In this document: positions 1 to 8,246 of the stretch, one piece after another | How the letters are laid out: the number at the start of each line of letters is the position of its first letter | Position numbering within the stretch: the first letter of the stretch is position 1 | NCBI GenBank assembly: GCA_017404145.1 | Contig: JAFRCW010000001.1 | Location: 120,696-184,695 of the forward strand | DNA: 64,000 nucleotides | DNA from: Ruminococcus sp. | GTDB lineage: Bacteria > Bacillota > Clostridia > Oscillospirales > Acutalibacteraceae | Reading direction: 5' to 3' | The notes under the pieces: generated by a model | Seen by the model: the letters and a program-made list of their open reading frames with translations, nothing else | What the model was told of the DNA's origin: nothing | Databases searched by the model: none | Translations under genes and position numbers: made by a program

Positions 1-92
1 GTATTCAAGTGAATTCTAACACAGAAAAACACTTCTGTACAGTCAATATTACCAAAAATAGGTTATTTTTTCATAAAGGAAAAAACTGTAAC

Positions 93-121
93 TTGATTAT
101 TCTTCCATTTTCCGTTATAAT
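93..121 (+). promoter_or_regulatory. Sigma-A-type promoter, possibly for a leaderless mRNA
   Basis: TTGATT (93-98), a 17-base spacer and TATAAT (116-121). The next gene starts with ATG at 129, only seven bases after the -10 box, so a transcript from here would have almost no leader. No ribosome binding site is visible before that ATG. Confidence 0.6.
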
Positions 122-128
122 ATAGGGC

Positions 129-1382
129 ATGAATGATTTAAAAGTAACCCGTTCCGGTCGTAGAAACGGCAGGAAGCTGACCAAAAACAGAATCAAAATC
201 ATTACCGCGTTAGCGCTTTCGGCGGTCCTCGCGATCGCGCTGCTGTCCGCCGCGATCATCGGTGTGATCCGTCTGATCGGCGGCACCAAGCAGGCGCAGT
301 CGTTCCGCGAGCCCGCTCAGGTGGTAAGCTCGATGGAGAACCACAACACCGTTTCGATGGAACTGGCGGTAGGCGATGTATGCAAGCTGTCTCTTCCGGA
401 CGCCGCCGATCTCAAGGGTGTGGACTTTGAGTCCTCCGATCCGAACATCGTCAGAGTGGACAGCTCCGGCAGAGCGGACGCGCTGTCGGAAGGAAAGGCG
501 ACCGTGACCGCCACCGGCTACGGCTTTGCCGCAGCGTGCGAATTCACGGTAGCGGGCGAGGCGCAGATTATCCGTCCCTCGGAGATCACTACCGCAATCA
601 AGGCGAACGAAGAGATTCAGCAGAAGAACGCCGAAAAAGGCTCGGACAACCTCTACAACCTGGTTGTTAACCGCCGCACCAATACCGTCACGGCATATAC
701 TTATGATGATTCCGGGAGCTATACCGTCCCCATACGCGCGATGGTATGCTCCTGCGGTACCGGCGGCGACGATATCACGCCCACCGGTGAATACGCGCTG
801 TACTTCAAAGAGGAGTGGCACGCGCTGTTTGACGACGTTTACGGAATGTATGTCTCGGGTATCGACGGTCCTTATCTCTTCCATTCGGTGCCGTATGAGA
901 CGTTTCAGGATCCCGCAAGCTTAGAAACGGATGAGTATAACAAGCTCTCCACCAACGCTTCTCAGGGCTGTGTGAGACTGGCTGTCTCGGACGCGAAGTG
1001 GGTGTTCGAGAACTGTCCGCTGAATACGCCCGTGAAGATCATCGACGAGGACGGCTCCGCCGATCCGCTCGGTACGCCCGCTGCCGTAAAGGTGGACGAA
1101 ACGATCAAGTGGGACCCCACCGATCCTAACGAGAAGAATCCCTACTACGGCAAATCGCCGACCATCACCGGCGCAGAGGATAAAACCATCCAAAAAGGCG
1201 ATGAGTTCAAGGCGTTTGAAGGCGTTACGGCGCGCGATATCTGTTCCAACGATATCACCTCCAAGCTCGAGATGATGGGTACGGTGATCCCTGAGAAGAA
1301 AGGCGTCTACTATGTGACCTATTCCGTCACCGACGACTTCCACCTCAAAACCTCCGTCACCGTAGCGATCACGGTAGAGTGA
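129..1382 (+). CDS. L,D-transpeptidase with Ig-like domains
   Basis: A 417-residue membrane-anchored cell-wall enzyme of the YkuD family. These enzymes make or edit 3-3 cross-links in peptidoglycan using an active-site cysteine. The basic N-terminus is followed by one membrane segment (about residues 24-50), a Big2-like Ig domain (about 70-140), the YkuD domain (about 155-300) with the motif SQGCVRL carrying the catalytic Cys near residue 280, and a C-terminal Ig-like domain resembling DUF5011 (about 335-417). The reaction is known for the family and the domain calls are by eye. ATG 129 is kept because no other in-frame start precedes the membrane segment, although it lacks a Shine-Dalgarno sequence. 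The stop codon is directly followed by a heptamer array. Confidence 0.88.
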   Translation: MNDLKVTRSGRRNGRKLTKNRIKIITALALSAVLAIALLSAAIIGVIRLIGGTKQAQSFREPAQVVSSMENHNTVSMELAVGDVCKLSLPDAADLKGVDFESSDPNIVRVDSSGRADALSEGKATVTATGYGFAAACEFTVAGEAQIIRPSEITTAIKANEEIQQKNAEKGSDNLYNLVVNRRTNTVTAYTYDDSGSYTVPIRAMVCSCGTGGDDITPTGEYALYFKEEWHALFDDVYGMYVSGIDGPYLFHSVPYETFQDPASLETDEYNKLSTNASQGCVRLAVSDAKWVFENCPLNTPVKIIDEDGSADPLGTPAAVKVDETIKWDPTDPNEKNPYYGKSPTITGAEDKTIQKGDEFKAFEGVTARDICSNDITSKLEMMGTVIPEKKGVYYVTYSVTDDFHLKTSVTVAITVE

Positions 1383-1383
1383 A

Positions 1384-1572
1384 AACTAAGAAATAAGAAC
1401 TAAGAAATAAGAACGGCGGTTACTCGCTTCGCTCGAACATTTTATATTAGTAATTGAAAACGCAGGGTGTTCCGATTTTGAACATCCTGCGTTAATGTTT
1501 GTATCAATAATTTATTCCGGTGAGGACGGAGTCCTCCATTTGTTCTTATTTCTTAGTTCTTATTTCTTAGTT
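1384..1572. repeat. Complete heptamer-flanked modular element (copy 1)
   Basis: This fills the gap between two convergent genes. The left array (1384-1414) has AACTAAG/AAATAAG units, then E1 (about 1417-1439), a long central hairpin (arms around 1459-1492), E2 with GAGGAC...GTCCTC (about 1517-1538), and a right array (1542-1572) that is the reverse complement of the left array. The right array overlaps the stop codon of the downstream minus-strand gene. The whole copy is close to a two-fold symmetric foldback. Confidence 0.85.
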
Positions 1573-2623
1573 AATAAATGATGTTCCCATACTCGTCATA
1601 GGTGTAGTTGTACGCGTATGAATCTCCATCCTCCGAGTCCTCTTCCTCTTCTTCCTCGGGTTCTTCGTCAGGCGGTGTTAATTCACCTAAGGTTTCCGAG
1701 GGGGCGACTTCGTCGGGTGTCGCCGCTTCGGTTTCGGACTGGACGAACATGATGTTGGTCATATTGAATACGGTATCCTCCATGGTAGTGCCCATACGGT
1801 AGAAGCTTTTCAGAGGAATCATCGCGGTTCTCTCAGAGTTCAGCGCGGAGAGGGTAGAGAGGGATTCGTCGTTGCGAAGATATCCCGGCACATCCTCACT
1901 GTCATAGAAAATGTAGGTAGGAGTGCCCATCTTCAGCTGAGCGGGGTCGATGACTTCCGTTTCCTCGTTAGCAAAAATGTTCAGCGCGCCGGTATAGGAG
2001 AGAATTTCCGCTTGGATAGAGCCTGCGGGGAAGGTGCAGAGCTGACCGTTCTGCTCAATATAGAGATAGGCGACAGTTTTAATCACGCCGGATACTGCCT
2101 TTTTGAAAGAAGCAAGAGTAGAAATAAGATCTTCATATCCTTCCGCGCCTTTTTCACTGCCGGTGACGTTGCCGCCGAGAACTGTACCGAGATTGACGTA
2201 CAGTGTTTCCAGCTCTTCAAAGGAATTGGGGGTCTCAAAGCTGATAACGGTGATTCCCGCTTCTTCGAGCTTGGCGCGGGATTTTTCGTTCAGCGTATTG
2301 TCGGCGATCACAAGATCGGTTTCATAGCTTTGGATGGTGTCGATACTGGGATTATCCGCAGAACCGACAGAAGGAACGACTTTCAGAAAGTCCTGATCAC
2401 AGGCGATGCCTCTGCCGACCATTTTGACGTCATATCCGATGTAGGAGATGATATCGGCGAGGTTGTCGTTGAGCACGACGATATTCTTGGGTTCGCTCTT
2501 GACGGTGATATCGCCGATGGTGACGGGATATTCACCCGACTTGCTGCCCGAACAGGCTGAGAATAAAACCGCGCAGGAGGATAGGATCAGAACGGCTAAT
2601 ATGACAGACAGTATTTTTTTCAT
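1571..2623 (-). CDS. ABC transporter substrate-binding lipoprotein (BtuF/FepB-like)
   Basis: A 350-residue secreted lipoprotein. A signal peptide ends in the lipobox FSAC near residue 24, and the fold resembles periplasmic binding proteins of the cobalamin/iron-siderophore class (text such as KNIVVLNDNLADII, then SYIGYDVKMVG). The likely role is binding a chelated metal or corrinoid for an ABC importer, but no permease or ATPase lies in the window, so the substrate is unknown. The C-terminal tail (about the last 50 residues) is very acidic and then Tyr-rich, which is unusual for the family. ATG 2623 is chosen over an upstream TTG (2644) because GGAG sits at proper spacing before it and the signal peptide begins there. 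The stop codon lies inside a heptamer array. Confidence 0.8.
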   Translation of the reverse strand: MKKILSVILAVLILSSCAVLFSACSGSKSGEYPVTIGDITVKSEPKNIVVLNDNLADIISYIGYDVKMVGRGIACDQDFLKVVPSVGSADNPSIDTIQSYETDLVIADNTLNEKSRAKLEEAGITVISFETPNSFEELETLYVNLGTVLGGNVTGSEKGAEGYEDLISTLASFKKAVSGVIKTVAYLYIEQNGQLCTFPAGSIQAEILSYTGALNIFANEETEVIDPAQLKMGTPTYIFYDSEDVPGYLRNDESLSTLSALNSERTAMIPLKSFYRMGTTMEDTVFNMTNIMFVQSETEAATPDEVAPSETLGELTPPDEEPEEEEEEDSEDGDSYAYNYTYDEYGNIIY

Positions 2624-2760
2624 ACTTTTCAACTCCGATATCAATTTTTATCATATATAGGTCACCCATTATTATATCGAAATATAAAGGCTTAGTCAAA
2701 CAATACAACAAGATTGTAAATACTTGTTTACGACATTTTAAAATTTTTTTGAAAAAACAC

Positions 2761-2789
2761 TTGCATTTTGAAAAGAAGTGTGCTATTAT
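2761..2789 (+). promoter_or_regulatory. Promoter of the 5S rRNA gene
   Basis: TTGCAT (2761-2766), 17 bases, TATTAT (2784-2789). An A-rich box TTTTTGAAAAAACAC lies immediately upstream and recurs before the tuf promoter; shorter versions precede the tRNA and SRP RNA promoters. It looks like an UP element. Confidence 0.75.
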
Positions 2790-2816
2790 ATCTAAGCTGT
2801 CAAGAGACAGTACACA

Positions 2817-2933
<117 letters not shown>

Positions 2934-2943
2934 CTAAAAGCTT

Positions 2944-2969
2944 CCACCCAGTAGGGTGGTTGTTTTTTT
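2944..2969 (+). terminator. Intrinsic terminator of 5S rRNA
   Basis: Stem CCACCC/GGGTGG with loop AGTA, followed by TTGTTTTTTT. It sits ten bases after the 5S RNA. Confidence 0.88.
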
Positions 2970-3050
2970 ATCATCACGTAGTGATGATAAAAAACTGAAA
3001 ACTGAAGACTTAATAATGAATAATGAAGGTTACTCGCTTTGCTCGGACAT
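2965..3050 (+). repeat. Foldback plus heptamer array plus E1 module (copy 2, partial)
   Basis: The T-tract of the 5S terminator forms the left arm of a 13-base perfect inverted repeat (2965-2977 with 2981-2993). Heptamers follow (AAAACTG, AAGACTT, AATAATG, to about 3026), then an E1 module ending about 3050. No right array exists; the element runs straight into the ribosome binding site of the sirtuin gene. Confidence 0.75.
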
Positions 3051-3071
3051 TTATTTAAGGGAGATATTATA

Positions 3072-3812
3072 ATGGATAACAAAATCGAACAGCTTAGTCA
3101 GATTATCAACGAATCGAATAAGGTGGTCTTTTTCGGAGGCGCGGGTGTTTCTACCGAGTCCGGTATCCCCGACTTCCGTTCACAGGACGGTCTGTATCAT
3201 CAGAAGTATGATTATCCTCCCGAGGAGATCCTCAGCCATACGTTCTTTGTCAGAAAGACCGAGGAGTTCTACCGTTTTTATAAAGATAAGATGCTCTGTC
3301 TGTCCGCAAAGCCCAACAAGGCGCACCTGACGCTCGCCGAGTGGGAAAAGGAAGGAAAGCTTCTCTCTGTGATCACCCAGAATATCGACGGCTTGCACCA
3401 GGCGGCAGGCAGCAAGAGAGTGCTGGAGCTTCACGGCTCCGTGATGAGGAATTACTGCACCAAGTGCGGCAAATTCTATGATGTACATGCGATCGTACAG
3501 TCAAAGGGCGTCCCTTACTGTGAGTGCGGCGGAGTCATCAAGCCCGATGTAGTGCTGTATGAGGAGCCGCTGCCCGAAAGAACGGTCCGAGAAGCGGTCG
3601 ACGATATTATCTCGGCAGATGCTTTGATCATAGCCGGAACCTCCCTGACGGTTTATCCCGCGGCGTCTTATATCCGCTATTTCAGAGGCAAGCATATGGT
3701 GTTGATCAACCGCGACCAAACGCCCTATGACGGACACGCGGACCTCGTGATCCACGATAAGGTAGGAGAAGTACTGGCACAGGTGAACGAAGAACTAAGA
3801 ACTAAGAACTAA
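3072..3812 (+). CDS. cobB: NAD-dependent protein deacylase, sirtuin (Sir2/CobB)
   Basis: A 246-residue class III deacetylase that removes acyl groups from lysines using NAD. Visible motifs are GAGVSTESGIPDFRS (NAD binding, about 22-36), TQNIDGLH (about 99-106), the catalytic His in LHGS (about 121) and a four-Cys zinc site (CTKC ... CECGG). Length is typical for a bacterial sirtuin. ATG 3072 has AAGGGAG upstream, so a TTG at 3039 was rejected. The last residues (LRTKN and stop) are encoded by a heptamer array, so the native C-terminus may have been altered slightly. Confidence 0.92.
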   Translation: MDNKIEQLSQIINESNKVVFFGGAGVSTESGIPDFRSQDGLYHQKYDYPPEEILSHTFFVRKTEEFYRFYKDKMLCLSAKPNKAHLTLAEWEKEGKLLSVITQNIDGLHQAAGSKRVLELHGSVMRNYCTKCGKFYDVHAIVQSKGVPYCECGGVIKPDVVLYEEPLPERTVREAVDDIISADALIIAGTSLTVYPAASYIRYFRGKHMVLINRDQTPYDGHADLVIHDKVGEVLAQVNEELRTKN

Positions 3813-3968
3813 GAACGAATGGAGGGCTTTGCCCTCACCTGATTCTAATAAAACTTATAAAAAATGCAGGATGTTAGTCTAACGTCCTGCATTTCTTTAT
3901 GATCTTTTTAATTGTTTGAGCAAAGCGAGTATCCGCCGTTCTTATTTCTTATTTCTTAGTTCTTAGTT
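3789..3968. repeat. Complete heptamer-flanked modular element (copy 3, inverted order)
   Basis: The order is reversed relative to copy 1: array of AACTAAG units (3789-3816), E2 (about 3821-3845), central hairpin with GCAGGA...TCCTGC (3862-3894), E1 (about 3910-3937), and the reverse-complement array (3938-3968). The left array supplies the sirtuin stop codon and the right array supplies the HtrA stop codon. It lies between convergent genes and may also act as a bidirectional terminator. Confidence 0.85.
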
Positions 3969-5879
3969 TTCTCTATAGATACTGATCTTGATTTTGTCGC
4001 CGGGCTTATGGTCGGAGAGGATATCGTAGATGTCCTGGAACGAGGTGATCTCGATACCGTCCACAGCGGTGATGATATCATTCTCTTGAGCAACACCTTT
4101 CAGCGGACTGTCGTCGGCAATCCCCTCGACGATGATGCCTGCGGGAATCTGATAATAGAACATATCCTCCTGAGAGACTTCCATTCCGGAGATACCCAGC
4201 CTGACTCTGCCCTTGACATAGCCGTAGCGCATCAGATCGGAGGCGATTTCCTGTACGGTTTTGGAGGGTATGGAGAAGCTCATACTTTCATAGACGCTTG
4301 AGCTGATCTTTGCCGAGGTAATGCCGATGACCTGACCGTAGAGGTTGCACAGCGGACCGCCCGAGTTGCCGGGGTTGATGGCGGCGTCGGACTGGATATA
4401 TTTGACGTTTTTATTGATCGCAAGCTCTCTGTTGACCGCGGAGACAACGCCTTTCGTCAGGGAGTTTTTGAAGGTTCCGCCTGCGTTGCCGATTGCGATA
4501 ACGTCCTGACCGATTTCGATCAGATCGGAGTCGCCGAACACCGCCGGAGTCAGTCCTTTTGCATCGATCTTCAGGACAGCGATATCGGTCCAGTTGTCAA
4601 AACCGACGATCTTCGCCTGATAGCTTTCGTCGGAGCTGAGAGACACCTGCACCAGATACTGCTTGGAGTTCTGGATGACATGCGCGTTGGTAATGATATA
4701 GCCGTCGGCGGAGATGATGGTTCCGGTGCCTTGGCTGATCAGCGTAGACTGATCCTCGGTGATCTCATCTTCAAACACCGCGACATAAACGACGCTCGGA
4801 GATACGGTATCGAAAGAGAACTGGGTGGTGTATTTTGCGTTATCTTTATCGGAGGGAAGAGGATGCAGTTCGATCTCTTTCGCGTTTTCGTCGGGAGTGC
4901 CGACCGACGCGGGATTATCGGAGTCTCTCTGCTGGGTCTCTCCGTTGTCGGCGATCAGCTCGATCTCTGCTTCAAACTCTGTTGCTTCTACCGCGTCATA
5001 ACCGAAGCCGTTGTATTCGTCGCCGTCGTCATCAATGATGCCGGGGAATTCAGTGGAGAAGAGATTATCGTGCTGATTGTTCTTTGCATTAGAGTTCATC
5101 GCGATGAATACGCCGAACGCGATCACCATCACGAATAAAAGACCGATCAATATCGCGATAAACGCTTTGGTACCCGCGGATGTCTTAGGCTTTTCGGGAC
5201 GCTGATACAAAGCGCCCTGATACGCGGGCTGCTGCTGCGCCGCATAGGGATTATAGTTCATATTCACCTGCTGCGGCTGTACCGGCTGACGGTATGGCTG
5301 CTGCGGCTGCACGGGCTGACGGTACGGCGCTTGCGGCTGAACAGGTTGGCGGTATTGCGGCTGTACCGGCTGGCGATATTGCGGCTGTTGATAATATGGC
5401 TGCTGTACAGGCTGCTGCGGATATACCGGCTGCTGATACGGCTGCGGCTGAACCGGCTGACGATAGGGCATCTGAGGCTGTGCGGGCTGACGATAGGGCA
5501 TTTGCGGCTGCACCGGCGCTTGATACGGCTGCTGCGGCTGTACGGGTGCAGCAGCGGGAGCCGGCGCCCTTGCCGGCGTGGCTGTTTGAGCCTCAAGAGG
5601 AACCCTATCCGGCATTTCGGGAGTCATCGGGGGAGGACCTGCCTCTTTCGGTTCTTCCGTATGCGGGATCTGCTCCTCGACGGGAGTCGGCGCGAACTGA
5701 GAGGGAGTATAGAAAGGAATCGCGTCCTCGGCGGTTTCTTCCTGCTTTTCGGGAGCTTCAGGCTGTGCCGGAGCAGATTCGTTATGAATATCCGTATTAG
5801 ATGTTTCGTCGTCTACTCCGGCATATTCGTTTTCCGGAAGGTACTGACGCAGTTCGTCAAATTCTTTATATTCATCCAT
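3963..5879 (-). CDS. htrA: HtrA/DegP-like membrane serine protease with PDZ domain
   Basis: A 638-residue S1C protease for envelope protein quality control. The N-terminal half is cytoplasmic and low complexity: an acidic start, then about 120 residues of Pro/Gln/Tyr repeats of the type YRQPVQPQ (about 105-225). One membrane helix (about 238-260) follows, then the trypsin-like domain with His in TNAHV (about 400), Asp in WTDIAVL (about 430) and Ser in PGNSGGP (about 509), and one PDZ domain. ATG 5879 has GGAGG upstream. It starts three bases after the histidine kinase gene, so it is probably the third gene of a two-component operon and a target of that system. The long repeat-rich tail is unusual for HtrA. 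Confidence 0.9.
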   Translation of the reverse strand: MDEYKEFDELRQYLPENEYAGVDDETSNTDIHNESAPAQPEAPEKQEETAEDAIPFYTPSQFAPTPVEEQIPHTEEPKEAGPPPMTPEMPDRVPLEAQTATPARAPAPAAAPVQPQQPYQAPVQPQMPYRQPAQPQMPYRQPVQPQPYQQPVYPQQPVQQPYYQQPQYRQPVQPQYRQPVQPQAPYRQPVQPQQPYRQPVQPQQVNMNYNPYAAQQQPAYQGALYQRPEKPKTSAGTKAFIAILIGLLFVMVIAFGVFIAMNSNAKNNQHDNLFSTEFPGIIDDDGDEYNGFGYDAVEATEFEAEIELIADNGETQQRDSDNPASVGTPDENAKEIELHPLPSDKDNAKYTTQFSFDTVSPSVVYVAVFEDEITEDQSTLISQGTGTIISADGYIITNAHVIQNSKQYLVQVSLSSDESYQAKIVGFDNWTDIAVLKIDAKGLTPAVFGDSDLIEIGQDVIAIGNAGGTFKNSLTKGVVSAVNRELAINKNVKYIQSDAAINPGNSGGPLCNLYGQVIGITSAKISSSVYESMSFSIPSKTVQEIASDLMRYGYVKGRVRLGISGMEVSQEDMFYYQIPAGIIVEGIADDSPLKGVAQENDIITAVDGIEITSFQDIYDILSDHKPGDKIKISIYREN

Positions 5880-5882
5880 TGT

Positions 5883-7433
5883 TTATTCCTCCGTTTCACT
5901 GGAAAGAGTGGTTTCTATATATTTTTCATTACGCGTTGTACTTTCCTTATTGCCCATATTCTTCTTAGGCAGACGGAACGTAAAGCGGCAGTATTCGTTG
6001 ACGACGGATTCGACATAAATATCTCCTCCGTGCAGACGCATGATCGACTTGGCGATAAAAAGCCCGAGTCCCATACCCTTTTTGTCGATCGAACGCGACT
6101 TGTCGGTTTTATAAAACCGGTCAAAGATATACCGGATATCCTCGGGCGGGATGCCCGCGCCGGAGTTTTCGATAGAGACCGAGAGATCATAGCGGGTCTC
6201 ATCGAGTATAAAGAGAATATATCCGCCTTCGTTGGTAAATTTGACGGCGTTTTCGATCAGATTATAGATGACCTGATACATCAGATCGGGATCGGCGTTG
6301 ACCTCAACGCTTTTGAAGTCCTCCAGACCTCTGATTTCAAAATGCTTTTCTTCGATCTGCTGTTCAAAGGTGGAGAGGATCGTGACGATCATCGAGAACA
6401 TCTCGAAGGTCTTTCTCGAGATCTTCAGTTCTCCGTTGTCGATCCTCGAGAGTGAGAGCATCGAGGTGACAAGGCGGGAGAGACGCTTGACCTCGCCCGA
6501 TACGATCTTCATATAGTGTCCCTGACGCTCCTGCGGTATTGTGCCGTCGAGCATACCGTCGATAAAGCCCGCTATCGTGGTCATCGGCGTTTTCAGCTCG
6601 TGAGAAACATTCGCGATAAAGGAACGCCGCATGCTCTCGGACGCCGAGAGCGAGTCCGCCATCTCGTTGAACGCGGTCGCAAGCTCTCCGATCTCGTCGT
6701 TGGAGGTGACCGTGACCCGCGTGGAGAAATCGCCGACAGCAAATTTCTTCGCGGCGGTGGACATCTGCCGTAAGGGCTTGACCATACTGTAGGACATCCA
6801 GAAAACGAAGATCAGTACAATCAAGAGCGTCAGTACCGCGGCGGTGAGGAAGATGCGCATAAACGTCATCGGAAACTGCGATACGAACGCGGATTTGGTG
6901 GAGACATAACAGAATGCGACCAGGACCTTTTCTCCCTGATCGTTGATCACGATAGGTACGCCCGCGGTATAGTACGGCTCGCTGTAGAAGCCCTCCAGAG
7001 TCCCGTGTTCAAAGAAATCTCCCGAGGTCGTCAACGCGAGCACATAGGAGGGGATCAGCTTGGTTTCACGCAGATTGAGTTCTCCGTCCGAGCAGTATTT
7101 GCATACGCCCTTGGTATCGACAACAAAGATTTCCGCGTCAACGCTTTCGGAGATCGTATCGATCGTGACCGTGAACAGGTCGAGGTCGTTGACGATCAGC
7201 GTTCTGGTTACCGAAGAATAGTCGGAAGAAGCCTCTATGACCTGCGCGACCTTGGTAGCGTTGTCTATCAGGTTATTCTTTTTTTCCGCTTCCCAGTAGC
7301 TCGTGACAAAGTAGTACATCGTAATGCCCAAAGCGATGAAGCTGACCAGCAGGATCATCAGACCGAAGGCAAGGTACTTCTGAAACAGCGAGCGGCCGAT
7401 CCTGAAATTCGGCGCTTTAACCTTTGACTTCAA
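5883..7433 (-). CDS. Two-component sensor histidine kinase
   Basis: A 516-residue membrane kinase that signals to the response regulator encoded just upstream. Layout: membrane helix 1 (about 20-43), an extracellular sensor of about 120 residues, helix 2 (about 180-210), HAMP, a HisKA dimerisation domain with the phospho-acceptor in SHELKTP (about 278), and an ATPase domain with the N-box NLIENAVKFTN and glycine-rich GMGLGLF. The stimulus cannot be read from sequence. The coding start overlaps the regulator gene by 17 bases and uses TTG at 7433 with GGGGAG some twelve bases upstream. The start is less certain than the rest. Confidence 0.9.
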   Translation of the reverse strand: MKSKVKAPNFRIGRSLFQKYLAFGLMILLVSFIALGITMYYFVTSYWEAEKKNNLIDNATKVAQVIEASSDYSSVTRTLIVNDLDLFTVTIDTISESVDAEIFVVDTKGVCKYCSDGELNLRETKLIPSYVLALTTSGDFFEHGTLEGFYSEPYYTAGVPIVINDQGEKVLVAFCYVSTKSAFVSQFPMTFMRIFLTAAVLTLLIVLIFVFWMSYSMVKPLRQMSTAAKKFAVGDFSTRVTVTSNDEIGELATAFNEMADSLSASESMRRSFIANVSHELKTPMTTIAGFIDGMLDGTIPQERQGHYMKIVSGEVKRLSRLVTSMLSLSRIDNGELKISRKTFEMFSMIVTILSTFEQQIEEKHFEIRGLEDFKSVEVNADPDLMYQVIYNLIENAVKFTNEGGYILFILDETRYDLSVSIENSGAGIPPEDIRYIFDRFYKTDKSRSIDKKGMGLGLFIAKSIMRLHGGDIYVESVVNEYCRFTFRLPKKNMGNKESTTRNEKYIETTLSSETEE

Positions 7434-8106
7434 ACTTGTAGCCTACTCCCCATACGGTGCGCAGTTCCCATTTGTCCGACACACCGTCGATTTTTTCTCT
7501 GATTCTCTTGACATGAACGTCAACGGTACGGCTGTCGCCGTAGTATTCAAAGCCCCATACCTGATCGAGAAGCTGATCTCTGGTAAAGACCTTGTTGGGG
7601 TTGGAAGCAAGATGATACAGTAGCTCAAGCTCCTTGGGCGGGGTGTCGACCGCTTCGCCGTCAACAATCAGCTCATAGTTCGTCAGGTTGATGATCAGCT
7701 TGTCCCAGCGAACCTCCTTGACGGCGTCCTCGTCGCCGGTGCCGGCGCGGCGCAGTACCGCGCGGATTCTGGCGATGACCTCTTTCGCTTCGAAGGGCTT
7801 GACCACATAGTCGTCCGCGCCCAGCTCCAGACCGAGTATCTTATCAAAGACCTCGCCTTTGGCGGTGAGCATAATGATCGGACAGTCGGAGCTTTTGCGA
7901 ATCTCACGGCATACCTGCCAGCCGTCGAGCTTGGGCAGCATAATATCGAGCAGTACCAGCGAGGGCTGTTCCTTCAAAAACAGCTGTACCGCCTGCTCGC
8001 CGTCGTTGGCGATCACGGTGGAGTAGCCTTCTTTTTCGATATAGAGTCTTAAAAGCTCGCAGATGTTCTGGTCGTCGTCGACAATAAGTATTTTCTGATG
8101 ATTCAT
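7417..8106 (-). CDS. OmpR/PhoB-family response regulator
   Basis: A 229-residue transcription factor: receiver domain (1-120) with acidic pocket DDD (10-12), phosphorylation site Asp 54 in LLDIMLP and conserved Lys in VVKPF, followed by a winged-helix DNA-binding domain (about 130-229) with the signature RTVDVHVKRIREK. It is the first gene of an operon with the histidine kinase and HtrA. GGGAGG precedes ATG 8106. The layout resembles cell-envelope stress systems, but the signal is not known. Confidence 0.94.
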   Translation of the reverse strand: MNHQKILIVDDDQNICELLRLYIEKEGYSTVIANDGEQAVQLFLKEQPSLVLLDIMLPKLDGWQVCREIRKSSDCPIIMLTAKGEVFDKILGLELGADDYVVKPFEAKEVIARIRAVLRRAGTGDEDAVKEVRWDKLIINLTNYELIVDGEAVDTPPKELELLYHLASNPNKVFTRDQLLDQVWGFEYYGDSRTVDVHVKRIREKIDGVSDKWELRTVWGVGYKFEVKG

Positions 8107-8150
8107 AAGTTATACCTCCCTCGTGGGATTGATCATTTTGATACAGTTAC

Positions 8151-8156
8151 ATTATA
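8151..8156 (-). promoter_or_regulatory. Probable -10 box of the two-component operon
   Basis: TATAAT on the minus strand, about 45 bases before the response regulator start. The -35 position does not match consensus, so the promoter may be weak or activator-dependent. Confidence 0.4.
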
Positions 8157-8215
8157 ATACAATAAAAACACATTTGATGAATAAATTGATAACAATTTCC
8201 GTGAATATTCAAAAG

Positions 8216-8240
8216 AAAGGCTGCCAAAACGCAGCCTTTC
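8216..8240 (-). terminator. Terminator of the DegT aminotransferase gene
   Basis: Stem AAAGGCTGC/GCAGCCTTT with a six-base loop just after the stop codon, followed on the minus strand by CTTTTG. Confidence 0.65.
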
Positions 8241-8246
8241 CGGTTT

